NCBI GenBank assembly: GCA_030248215.1
Contig: JASANG010002008.1
Span: 124,001-188,000 of the forward strand
Reading direction: 5' to 3'
From: Enoplolaimus lenunculus
Taxonomy: Eukaryota > Nematoda > Enoplea > Enoplida > Thoracostomopsidae
Length of the DNA: 64,000 bases
The stretch's first letter is position 1; each line of letters starts with the position of its first letter. Below are positions 50,114-61,758 of the stretch, one piece after another. Under the pieces are notes generated by a model. The model was given only the letters and a program-made list of their open reading frames with translations, had not been told where the DNA came from and made no database searches. Made by a program: the position numbers and the translations under genes.

Positions 50114-50389
50114 GCTTACTATTTGGCTGGCTTACGTTTAACGTGGATATTACTTGAAAAATTTTAATGGGCTTAGGGTTAAATATAATTCGTTTAGCTG
50201 GCTGGAATTTGGTGGATTTTGAGTACTTCTCTGGGAAACTGCTGTCAGATAGTTTGCTTTACTTGAATCAGTTCGATGCGTTTAGTTCTAATTGAGCATA
50301 AAGCGAGTTGCAGTGAAATTTGAAGATGTACTTTTGCTGATTATATATACTATTCTCATTTGCGGGTTTGAGGGTACTTCTTTTTTTTA

Positions 50390-51375
50390 GGTTACGTAGA
50401 TTCTCTTTTTTTATTTATCATTTTATTAATATATATTACGAATAAATTTATTATATTAGATAATAAGACTATGATTTTTAATATTTTTTCATTACCAAAA
50501 TTTGTAATTTAACAGAACTAAATTATTCTATACCCATAAATACATTCTTCCTATTATAACAAAAATTGAAATAACTTACTAAAAATTCCAAACTTTTAAC
50601 ATCATCCTCCCTTTTTTTAATTGTTTTTATAGTCTTAGTTCACCTTTTACTTCCTCTAAGTATAAATTTCTTTTCTTTTCTAAATTTTCTTCCAAAATTT
50701 TTATTTTTTCTATATCTTTTGATTTTTTTAATTTCTTTAAAATCTAATAAATAATTATCTAAAAGATTTATAATTAGTATATAAGCCTTCTGGAAAAAAT
50801 GAAATAAATTTATAAGTGTTCAATCTTTTTATTTTACATTAAACAATTATCAAAATATGAATTTCTCCTAGTGAATATATTTTACACGGCGAATATTTTT
50901 TATCGATTTTATAAAATTCACACAATTCGTTTTGATTATAGGTAAATCCTTATTCTTTTTTTCCATACTTAATAAAATTTTTTTTTCTAATACTTACATT
51001 TAACATTTATTTCTGATTTTTTTCTTTTTTTTTTAGTTTTTTTTTTTTTATTGATATTCTTTTTCTTTTTCGTTTATTTTTTTATTTTTTTTTTTTTTTA
51101 TTTTTTTTTTGTTTTTTTTTTTTTTTTTTTTGTGTGGTTTTCTTTTTTGTTTTTTTTTTGTTTCTTTTTTTTTTTCCTTTTCTAAAACACTTCAATATTT
51201 TACGACCAACTTATTTAATTTATATAAGGTTTTTTTTTTTTTTTTTAAATTGTAAAGTAATATTTACCTGGAAAATTTTCTCTCTAGTTTTTTAGGAGAT
51301 TTCTGATATATTCCACCCCCTTTTTTTCAACTTCTTCAAACTAAATAGTTTTCATTTCTTTTCTTATATTCAATC
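50390..51375. other. G-poor, T-run-rich segment of anomalous composition
   Basis: Strong strand asymmetry (T, A and C with very little G) and long T homopolymers around 51000-51240. It could be low-accuracy single-read sequence, low-complexity DNA or an organelle-derived insert. The adjoining end of the left arm is rich in one-base deletions relative to the right arm, which favours a quality problem. Confidence 0.6.
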
Positions 51376-53314
51376 GCGGACCTAGGCACCCCCCAGGACA
51401 TTAAATTGGTCTAAATACGTTTGGTTCGTTGCTCTTTCCGTCAATAGTCTATATATACGGGCAGTCCCCGCCCGTAACATCGGGCCCAACGCTCATTTTA
51501 TTCTTTATATTAATACCTTGCTCCTGTTTGTATTGAATTGTTTAGAAATGACAGGAGGATGAAACAGATATTAAATAAAACGAATAAATCATTCCGTTTA
51601 TTAAAGTCCAGCCTATAATTTCTGTTTTTTATGTAGGTAGTTTACTTTTTTAGTAATTTTGTTTCTCTATCGACGAAGTAATTACGACTCTTGGCGAAAA
51701 CCAGTTTCACAGACATAATTCAAATCGTTCGGTATTTTTAACTGTTTGCAGTTACTGCTGCTCCAAAACTGTTACAAACTGATAATTTAAGTTTAAAGTT
51801 TCGATAATAACTACAATAATAGTAATAGTAAGGCAGTAATAATAGTAGTGGGTCCATGTGAGGTGTAGAGGCCTGCCACTCAAACGGCTGTGAGAGGCTT
51901 GAGGGCTGAGAGGCTCAGGTGTGGTATCTCGTCCCGAGGTTTCTGCACAGACCTGAATATGAATGCTTTTAACATGGTTTTTAGAATATTGTTTTGAATT
52001 GTATAATGGTCAACGACTCTTACATGACGTTGTTCTCTCGCGATGAAAATCCTGGCTACACCTATGGCAAGTTTATGTAATAAAGATTGTTTTATTAAAA
52101 GTTATGCGGCCGTACAAGTACATGAATTAACATCCGAAAGCCCGGCCACCGGATATTAAGTGAGGCTATTTGCACTAATACGACATATCAATGCCGAAAC
52201 CAAAATGCCAGTCGCGTACGTAAGCGGTTCGTTTTATTACAGTTGTGTAGAATTGTACTGTCCGCCAAAATTTTCTTTATAAACGCGCATATCGTTGTAT
52301 ACTTACTTAATCAAAAAAAATATATATTTGCGCCCGTCCTCTGTGTTTAAATATATATTCACTAGCGGAGTTTGAATAATGTGCATATGTTTGTATAGAA
52401 AATTTTGTTGATTTTTACTTAATTGTTTGCCAACAGCCTAAAGTCTAAGTAGCATTTACAAAAAATGCTACACAGTTAATTTTGTAATTTTGCGTAAATT
52501 CACCGTGTTTCATAGAAATATTTATTTCATTTTTTCCAGAAGGCTGTATATTCACTTCAATTATAAATGCACTTTTTGAGATTAATTATCTTCATTAGCA
52601 TTTTAAAGAATATTTTAACAAAAATTCCAGCAAAGTGACTTTTATCAGTACTGAAAATAACATTAAAATTGATTTTTGGCTTTTCTTCACTCAAGCGGAA
52701 AAATATGTTAAAATTTAGTTGCCTAAGAAGTTTAAAAGGCAAAATTTAATATTTTATTATCTTAGAGGTCTAATGAGCCTATCAATCAGGCTTGGAAACT
52801 AAAAATTTCGCACTATAAAAAACAAGTTTCAACTAAAAAGGGCAGTTGGATTTGGAGACGTGGTTGTTTTAAGTCATTTTCGAAACAGTTTTATTGGACA
52901 GTTTTTAGTGTGCGCAAGTTTGTTAATCTTTGACTTGAAATTTCTTTTGTCCATTATAGAATTGGAGGGTTATTATTAGTGACACAAATATTCCGTCAAT
53001 TGTGGACCGAACTTCATTATCGTGTGAATCATCTGAACTGTAAGTCAGGGCTGGCTATAGGAATAATGACCAATGTGTTAGTCTCGTTTGCCTAATGGGC
53101 GCTTTACGACATATTACATGATAATTTTTTTGTGGGTGAACTGAGGAGTCTAAAAATCATTAAAAATTTCATAGTCCCTGTATCTGAATCGTAACACACT
53201 GATCAATAATATTTTATTCGTTAGATATATATTAATCACATGATGGTAAAAGACAGACTGACAGAATCATTCGTAACGCATTGCAATGTATTCAAAGCTA
53301 TAAAAGAGAAATAG

Positions 53315-53454
53315 GGCCCATGTATAGAACAGGGCCGGAACAGTAGTATAAGCATATTCCTAAGCCTACGCCTAAACCTAAGCAAAAAAATAGTCTAAAG
53401 CTTAAACTGACTCTCCCTCACGAAAACGATCCGGCCCTGTTCTATACATGGGCC
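53315..53454. mobile_element. 140-bp element with perfect 25-bp inverted repeats at the arm border
   Basis: Bases 53315-53339 (ggcccatgtatagaacaggg and five more) are the exact reverse complement of 53430-53454. The 90-base interior has 'cctaagcctacgcctaaacc' and begins 'aacagtag', the same motif set as the element at 38840-39070. The right palindrome arm starts about five bases further on. Confidence 0.85.
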
Positions 53455-53725
53455 AGCAATAGTATATATAATGCAGACAAAAGTTACATCTTCAAATTTC
53501 ACTGCACAGACTCGCTTTATGCATCAATTAGAACTAAACACAGCATTCGGAACTGATTCAAGCCTAAAGCAAACTATCTGAGCAGCAGTTTCCCAGAGAA
53601 GTTACGAATTCTTCAAAATCCACCAAATTCCAGCCAGCTAAACGAATTATATTTAACCCTAAGCCCATTTAAAATTTTTCAAGTAAATATTCCACGTTGA
53701 AACGTAAGCCAGCCAAATAGTAAGC

Positions 53726-54055
53726 CAGGATAAAACCGGATATCCGGTCACGTATCGGGTAAAAATCGCCGTCCTTTTCCGTTATAGAAATACCAGTTAT
53801 TCAGCAATGGTTTATGCTTAAAATTATTGGTAAGAAATCACGTCTATTTCGTAACTTTTTGTTACCGATACGCTGCAATTGTTCGATATGAAATATAGAT
53901 TACGAAATTCATGCATAATTTTAGAATTTCGAGCATCCGATATTTTTTAAATTTTAAAAAGCCCTAGAAACTGTTATACTTCAATATCCGATTTCCGTTT
54001 CTGTTAATTTGATCACTATCCGTTTCCGTTATTTTTACTGTCCGTTTACACCCTG
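53726..54055. mobile_element. hAT-like MITE, mirror copy
   Basis: Reverse complement of the element at 49787-50113, ends CAGGATAAAACCGGATATCC and TCCGTTTACACCCTG. Confidence 0.6.
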
Positions 54056-57000
54056 CTTATCACTAAATCTAAGCAAAAATTAATCTAAATCTTAATCTTA
54101 CTCTATTATACTCCCGCGAAAACATGGTTTGTCCCAAAGTAACCTGGACCAGTCCCTTAGTGTGGGAATATGCCGAGTATGCTATTTTGAAAAAACGATA
54201 TGGCAAACATTGCAGACACTTTGGCTGATTTAAAGTAAAAGCAATGAAAGAACATGTAAATGTGGAAAAGTTTGCATTAAAAACAAAATGATTATAATAA
54301 GCAAGCAACAGCCGCTTAATAATAATTTCGTGAAGAAAAGACCACAAAAATGGTACATATCATAAAAGGCACTTGATTCGCACAGGAAAGCACATATTCA
54401 ATACAGCCGCCGTCATATTTCGTGCGATAAGTACCACCCGGTAAATCATTGACCAACTATCAGCACAATGCTACGCACTTCGCTTATTTCGGCGCTTTTA
54501 GAATGTTCATCATTACCAAGAGAAGTTTACAGCAAATGTGTCCGCCAAACTTTCACATGATCTTGTACACTGTTCCAGAACACTTAGTCAAAGCTGGAGT
54601 TTAGGTAAACGGTTGGGCAAACGCTTCGGTTTACACAAGCCGTTTCCGGCACCTAAGCCAGAGTCTAGATATGCGGTGAAAAGTGTACAAGAGTGAATTT
54701 ACACTGTATCGGCAACAAGAAATGTTACCACTAACGCAGCTATGAAATTTTAAACACAAAACGTTTTATTATGCAATCAAACTACTGAAGGACCGCTTGA
54801 TGAATTTCAGGAACCCTGGCAGAATTAAACCCTCGCGGATGTTCATGACGTCAGACAGTTGCAGAATATCTCATCGGTATTTTCAAAACTGGTCGAACCC
54901 TTAACACAACAGATTTTGGCCCCGAGCAAACATTTTGTGAACTAACTCAGCTAATTCTAGTGAACGACCAAATACTTGTACGAAAAGACATATACGCAAA
55001 CATAAACAAGTATATTGCACGTTGATTAAGCATTTGTTCAATTTTAATATTTAGGTAACAGTTGTAGCACGGAGGCAATAGAGTATCGCTGATGTCTTGC
55101 TGCGAAAGTGACCGAAGAATAAGTGCATGCGCAAGTGTGAAACAAGTAAAGATAGCACGCGTTTTGCACGACTGCACTACTCGAGTTCTTGACTCATGCA
55201 CCACAGCCCGGCTGCGATGTCCGAGCGCACCGCACGCCTGATGCAGGCGCGTGTTTGGGTACTGGAAGAACGATAAAGTAACTAAGTGGTGCCGTTGATC
55301 CGGAAACATCTTTCAACAGCGCCGAAATGTTATAGTTCAAAGGTACGGTGTGCAGGCCCCATCAAAAACTCTAATACCTCTAATTACTGTTGCTAACCAG
55401 TCACATATTGCAACACAATGCCTACTTTAAAATTTAGCAAATCCTAGATCTGAACTAGCAACATAAAATTACACCACTCACCCATGAAACTATACTTTAA
55501 GATATCTTGTGAAGGTTGCCAAAGCCTATTTGATGAGCTGCAAGCAACAGATGGTCTATGCACTTGAACCAGCTAGACTAACCTTCCCTTAACCGATACA
55601 CGTAATTGCATACATATAATGATAAATAACATGCAAGTAACACATTCACAACCGTACGAAGCAACATAATCGAAGCTGTACGTAAACGAAAATATTTTAA
55701 AACTTAGTTGAACTACAAAACTCGACAATGATTCAAAATGTCTATGCCTCATTTTTAAACTTAGTTTCATACACTTCGTTTCAAGGCGTATCGAATTGCT
55801 TAAGATCAGTACAGTATCCGCTCGCGGATCTAAGACAGAATAGCACCCAACCAGGTCTACGCCACCGAACACTACTGACAACCAAAAAGGTTTTGTTAAG
55901 ATTTCGTACTAAAATTGCGTTTGACTTCTCGTTCGCGAGCTTTTTTTGGCGCCAAAAGTTTTTGTTACGATTTCGTACTAAAATTGCGTTTGACTTCTCG
56001 TTCGCGAGCTTTTTTTTCGCGCTATTATACATCACGCATCTTCGCCATCTGAAATTTGTGGATTCGCTACTTGGAATAACGGTATTATTAAAGTTTACCG
56101 TAGCGTTTCAAACTCGCAGTCCAACCTGGTCAAAGTTGACTTTATGTACAACTCGTAAACCTACGAGTATTTTCTTAAGCAAAAATATTTAAACCTTGAT
56201 TTCGAAACAATGCTGCAGTTTCTCGCTTATTTTACAGCACTTACCCAGAGGAATATTCCAATATATAGAACACAAGTCCGCCAGTAAGTTTAACAATAAC
56301 CAAAGGCAAAAAATTCATCATAATGAATTCGAGAAAAACTCTTCGGTACCGAACAGTACTTCAAATCGACACCGCCCAAAATTCAAAATTAGCTCATACA
56401 TCTGTATGTACTTTTGTTAATAAGCACCAGAATTCCCGATATGTAAATGTATAAGTTAAGTGTTTTTCGTCAATATTAATAGCATACTTTATAGATCAAA
56501 GAGTTAGACGACCAGTCGACTGTCATTTTAATAAAATATTATTAAACCCGATGTTACGATGTGCCAAATTCTGCTGCAACGCACAATAAATATATCGCTT
56601 CGAAACCATACGAATTCCGTAGAGCCACCTAAAACCATTGAGCCCGCGTTAACATCAAAATACACTACCGTTAACGGTAATATCATAGCATGCGCAGATA
56701 AACGGATCGATCCAAACACTCGACGTTTCATTAACCCAGATCATAGTATACCCTACCTGACAACGTTGTTGACTCAAAGAGTTCGACTGAATCTAACCAA
56801 TATAAAACCATGCCCTGCGGCTTAAATTATACCTTTACACAACTCGCAATCTTCGCAATCTGTTATTGGACCATTAAATTTTCAGCCACAATAAACCTTG
56901 CAGGTGTTAGCGGCACTAACTACAGACACGACCATTAGAAACCCGACACTGTACACATACCCCTTTTCAATTATACTTCATCAGCCAAACCATACTGCTT

Positions 57001-57194
57001 GCTGCTTGTTGGTGCTGCTTGGTGCTGCTGCTGTTGTTGTTTCTGTTTATTGTTGCTGTCTTCACTCTTATTAGTGTTGTTGAACTTATTGCTGCATGGT
57101 GGGAGGTACACAGATGCGACAAGAGCGACAAGGCATGGAAGGGGTTGCCGTTTGAAACTGTATGTTTGTAAACAAATAAAGTCATAATAGAGCA

Positions 57195-57281
57195 TTACTT
57201 GGACAATTTTGATATGACCCGAATCAACGCACCGTTTTCTTCTTTCAGACGCTGATTGTCTGTGCGAAGAATATCGAGTTG
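57195..57281 (-). CDS. MYPT copy 2, exon 25 and stop
   Basis: C-terminal zipper ending RLKEENGALIRVISKLSK and TAA, identical to copy 1. Confidence 0.9.
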   Translation of the reverse strand, partial: QLDILRTDNQRLKEENGALIRVISKLSK

Positions 57282-60000
57282 CTAAAATTATTATAGCAAA
57301 AGCAATAACAACATAATTTTATCAATTGAGTTATTTCAAAATATCGCTTTACAACTGTGATTATTACAAAAATACAAAATAACAAGTTGAATTTTAGCTT
57401 CATGTTAAGATTTTACTCAGTTTTTTGGGCTCCTGATCTTGACTTTACAAACGGAAAAAACCTTGATAGGAAGCTGTGTAAATCATTCAACCTTTAAACT
57501 GAAGTTGCTCGATATAAATCCAAAATACACTAAAGCATCATTCATACGTGCAAATGTTTCGAGCAGAACGTGCAACTGTAATTTGTACCTGCAAGCGTGC
57601 CAAAAAACCCATTACAGAACTTGCGACTGCAAGTTACAGCTGCAAGATTCGCTGAAAACACTTGCACATGCAGGTTGGACTTGCAAGTTTTACATGCCAA
57701 AAACTTGCACTTGCAAACTGCTGCAGCGGGTTCTCGGTGCAAATACATCCACGTAAAAAGTTGCTTTAAGCCCATTGGTCGACTCTTTAGTCATGTTTCT
57801 GCAACCCAGTCACTGGTGCTCGACAATATGAATAAACATTTTCATACAATCAAAGAGCAGCAACATTACCTTTACTTCATCTTCAAGCTCACGTATTCGT
57901 CGCTTTAGTGAATCCATTTCCTGCAAAAAATCATACGAAACATTGAAACGCAGAACATTCTCATTCGAAGAATACTAGCAAAAATGCTTGATATTACAGT
58001 AACATGACAAAAATGCCAAATAATCTGTACGTATTAAATATGTCGCGTTTTCGTTGCAAATTGATGTAAACCGTTCAGCACAGTTTAAGCTTAAAAACGT
58101 TACTTCTCGAGTTGTATTCTCACATTATTTGTGCAGTACCTATCACATGTTAGTGACAACAGTTTTTCAAACAGACAAGCTACATACGCTTCGCCAATAA
58201 CTAATGCAATACAAAGCGGTATTATTTTCAATGCGAAAAGCTTGAACTTCGAACCACTAATTTACGTAATGGCTTTTTGAACCAGTCAGCCAATGAAGAG
58301 CTTCAAATTTTGGCCCATTTCGGCATTTGATCGGGTACTACTTGTTACCCGAGTTTGATACTTGTAGCTGATTCAGTTCGCTTGTTTGAAAATCTATTAC
58401 TAAACTGGTGACAAATTCTACACTTGAAAATGTAGGCGCTTACTTTTACATTATCGCCAGATCCCGATGATTTCAATAGACAGCCGCCACTATTTCCACC
58501 ATTGTTATCGCCATTGTTGATCTGTAGTAAAAATTGGCACACAAATACGCTAACGACAACTATACTGTGCGTGCAAACTAAGCGCTAAATGCTTCAACTT
58601 CAAAAGGCAGCATAAACTTCAAGCAACAAATTTTTCAACAACGACATTCCTAAGTACGACAAATGATGATGCAGTTGGTTTTGTGGTGGGAACCCAGGAT
58701 CAAACAGTGCACTGTTTCGCATCTGAAGCTGTACCCTCAACAGTGTGTGTGTAGCACCTATCGCCAGTAGGTAAGAGATTTTCAAGTAAGGTAAATGCAA
58801 AAGCGACAGGCATCTAAATATACACATGCGTCGATTTCGTCATGGCTTGTTACGTCAAAATCGTCAAAGAGCGATATGTTGTAGAAACTCCGAAACGGCG
58901 ATTGGCGATTTTGCATATGCAAATTTTGTAATATTCCTAACTAATAAAAAATTTTGGTACAGAAGTGTGCAAACGTATGAGCCACAAACAACAAAGTGTG
59001 ACTGAATTTTAACCAGAAATCAGTAGCGTTCTTGTCTAAGAGCTATAGCCAGGATTTCGTACAACTGATGATTATGTTCCATGAAATCTTCGAAATGAGA
59101 GGTGTTACTTGTGTTACCGACCAACTAAAAAAACCACGTAAAATTTCAGGACAAAACCCCGCATAGTGGCTTATAATCTCAGCTCGTCTAACTACGTCTC
59201 TATCATTGTCTAATCGTATTATATAAGAAATGGCGAGTAATCTTGCAAACAACAGCGAGTAGATACGTTTTTACTTACCTTCATCCTATCAATGAGATCC
59301 TCTAGTTCGGCGAGTCGGCTTGATAACTGTTTGTTCTTTTCTTTTTCCTCTTCATAAAGCTAAAAAATATAACAGATGAACCATAACAATAGCAACCTGT
59401 ACTTTGACCTAACTCTCGTTTTAGGTGCCAACGTTACACCATGAGTGTAGACCGGATTTTGAAAAACGAGGGTAACTAACGTTCTATCATAATTTCGAAG
59501 CGTTCCTTGACTTACAAATAGAAAAAGTATGTAAAAACTGTTTTTACAAACATCCAATGGCGGCTTGGCTAAATAACCAGTCTGTATACCAGGGTTCCAA
59601 CAATAATTAATACTTCACATGAAGTAGAAACCGGTACAGGAATTCACTTCTTTCGCCGGAACAGGAACAGGAATTACAAAAAATATATTACACAACCGAA
59701 TCACTGCTAACTGATTTATATAATCGATAATAAAATATGCTGATCAGCACTACTTACCTTTTTATACTCATCACCCGCTGCGGTGATCAAATTTGACTGC
59801 AGCAGTACACCACCACCGCCGCCGCCACTGGAATGAAGCGGTGGCGGCGGCGGCGCTGGCTGTTGGCCGAAGCCGCCTGACGGCGCAGGCGTGCCAACGC
59901 CGCCATTTCCCGGTACGTGATACCGTGACGGCACTGTATGGTGTGAATTCGGATGTGACGGCGGAGGCGATGATGCAGCAGCATGATAACTTGATATACT
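57195..60000 (-). CDS. Second, partial copy of MYPT 3' exons (exons 21-25), opposite strand
   Basis: Five exons on the - strand at 59758-60000, 59279-59359, 58444-58521, 57870-57920 and 57195-57281 repeat MYPT exons 21-25 with all splice sites, frames and the stop kept. Three coding differences were seen: two silent (a Ser codon in exon 22, a Gly codon in exon 21) and one replacement, GTPASSGG to GTPAPSGG in exon 21. The exons coding for the PP1-binding and ankyrin part, if duplicated, would lie beyond the window end. It is either the tail of a second full gene in tail-to-tail orientation, a truncated copy, or the other haplotype folded back by assembly. Confidence 0.85.
57870..57920 (-). CDS. 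MYPT copy 2, exon 24
   Basis: EMDSLKRRIRELEDEVK, identical to copy 1, with intact splice sites. Confidence 0.88.
58444..58521 (-). CDS. MYPT copy 2, exon 23
   Basis: 26-codon Gly/Asn-rich exon, same sequence and splice sites as copy 1. Confidence 0.72.
59279..59359 (-). CDS. MYPT copy 2, exon 22
   Basis: Coiled-coil exon LYEEEKEKNKQLSSRLAELE; protein identical to copy 1, one silent change (AGT to AGC). Splice sites kept. Confidence 0.87.
59758..60000 (-). CDS. MYPT copy 2, exon 21
   Basis: 81 codons in phase 0, reading SISSYHAAASSPPPSHPNSH to AAGDEYKK, with one Ser-to-Pro change (GTPAPSGG) and one silent Gly codon change against copy 1. Confidence 0.83.
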
Positions 60001-60984
60001 CTGAAATCAAAATACAGACGTAATCACAGTTTAGCTTGTGAATGCGGCGTTTTCAAAACCGATTTAATTCAGTGAACAATGGAATATCACTCGATTCATG
60101 TTTACTTCCCCCGAATAATGTCTCACCCACAAAACGAACCTGAGCCTAAAGATTTTAACCTGAGCCCTAACATGTGGTACTATAACAAACAATATCAACG
60201 AGTCGGGAATCTTTCGTGTTCCATTAAATTAGCGGTACTGTAGCCAGTTGAAGAATAGAAATATCGATTCAGTTAGCAATGGGGAAAAGCACAACGTCAA
60301 CAGGACAGAGGAGGGTGGCAACAAACGTTCGCACTTGAATTTGGCCAAAAAAAATTGCAATTCGCATTTGAATTCAAATTATCGATATGTCGGAAATTTG
60401 CAAAATGCAAGATTTGTATTCGGCGAAATAGCAATCAATTTGGATTGATGAGTCAATTCGTAGATTCGGAGCCACGCTGATTCAGAGTTATTAGGTATTG
60501 TTCAATTTGGCAACTTAGCCGTCACGAAACAAAACTGTCAACCAATAAAACACCACTTTAAATCGGCAAATATTGCGATGTATGTAATTACTATATAATA
60601 TTTACATAGCATACGTATTTCATGCACAAATTGGAAAACCGTACACAATTCGGTATTTATTTACTTTCCTCAAACGATTAATACTCATTTGATCGAAGTG
60701 GAAGACAAAAGTCGCCGCACATCACTCTCTTATTATATTCCTAAGCCTAAGCCTATTTTTTACTACCCCGTTCATTTATATGCGTAGGGTGACTTTTTGC
60801 GGGGTGTGGGGGGGACACAACGGAACAAGTACTAATAATTCTACCGATCGGCTACATTTTATATCCGGCAGAGAGATAAGCCAGATTTCGGACCTCGGTC
60901 TCTGACGATGGCGTTCCCGCGCACAGAGTATTAATCCCACAAAACGACACCCAGGGTCACATTTTACTCTATCACGCGACTCAC

Positions 60985-61040
60985 CAACTTATCACGTAGA
61001 AGTACACCATACGTGACTGACGGACCCAGAGCCGATGCAT
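60985..61040 (-). CDS. MYPT copy 2, candidate exon C
   Basis: Mirror of the candidate exon at 42774-42829, unchanged, with the same acceptor and donor. As uncertain as its counterpart. Confidence 0.35.
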
Positions 61041-61380
61041 CTATTTTAGTTGTTGTTTCTAACATAGCGTTTTAATATATATTAAGCAAACTTCTGTATT
61101 ATTATGTGTACGACTACCTATGCTACGAATATTATCACGAATCAGGTTCCACTTATTATCAGTTACTAAATACTAAGTACGTAGCACGTACGTAACCTGG
61201 TCATAATTGGCATCTGAAAAATTATAAAACTTAGCCGCCAACCTGGCAGCGATAGTTCGGATAGCAAGCAACACTGCGAAATTGTGCAGTGCATACAAAA
61301 TTTCCCCGTCCCCTTAGTCTTAGGCTTAGAAACACATTTTTGCAACGCTTAGGCTTAAAGGCTTAGAGGCATACGCTTTA

Positions 61381-61758
61381 ATCTACTGTTACGCCCTTAA
61401 AAGTAACATTGACCAAATTTTGTAACGTTGAAGCTTTAGCAATAACTACTGTTACGCCCCTAAAAGTAACATTGACCAAATTTTGTAACGTTGAAGCTTT
61501 AGCAATAACTACTGTTACGCCCCTAAAAGTAACATTGACCAAATTTTGTAACGTTGAAGCTTTAGCAATAACTACTGTTACGCCCCTAAAAGTAACATTG
61601 ACCAAATTTTGTAACGTTGAAGCTTTAGCAATAACTACTGTTACGCCCCTAAAAGTAACATTGACCAAATTTTGTAACGTTGAAGCTTTAGCAATAACTA
61701 CTGTTACGCCCCTAACAGTAACATTGACCAAATTTTGTAACGTTGAAGCTTTAGCAAT
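61381..61758. repeat. 63-bp minisatellite, mirror copy
   Basis: Six units in reverse orientation, same unit number as the left-arm array at 42056-42433. Equal copy number in both arms of so mutable a locus points to very recent duplication, gene conversion or the same locus assembled twice. Confidence 0.95.

Larger units (their letters stand above)
39724..50356. repeat. Left arm of giant inverted repeat (palindrome)
   Basis: This segment is repeated in reverse complement at 53459-64000. The match is followed from 'agtccaacagtaattcgg' at 39724, which pairs with the last bases of the window, to the AT-rich border near 50356. The true outer limit is unknown because the window ends inside the right arm. 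In the stretches compared by eye there is roughly one difference per 100 bases, mostly substitutions, but many one-base indels in the last 150 bases next to the spacer. The arm includes MYPT exons 21-25 and their 3' flank. Confidence 0.95.
46652..50356. other. 3' flank of MYPT within the left arm
   Basis: No gene recognised. It holds the probable MYPT 3' UTR with CAG-type repeats (about 46795-46850), a two-copy 70-bp tandem repeat (47822-47961) and a hAT-like element (49787-50113). Open frames of about 70-150 codons here have no coding character that I recognise. Confidence 0.6.
50357..53458. other. Spacer between the palindrome arms
   Basis: No coding region recognised. The first kilobase (about 50390-51375) is extremely AT-rich, G-poor and full of T runs. 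From about 51375 the composition returns to normal, with a short GC-rich patch near 51860-51950 and ordinary AT-rich sequence up to the 25-bp inverted-repeat element at 53315-53454, which abuts the right arm. Confidence 0.75.

Noticed and set aside
51285-51330. Cytochrome-b-like LGDxxYIP reading
   Set aside because: Too short, needs the mitochondrial code and lies in probably inaccurate sequence; kept only as a question to test.
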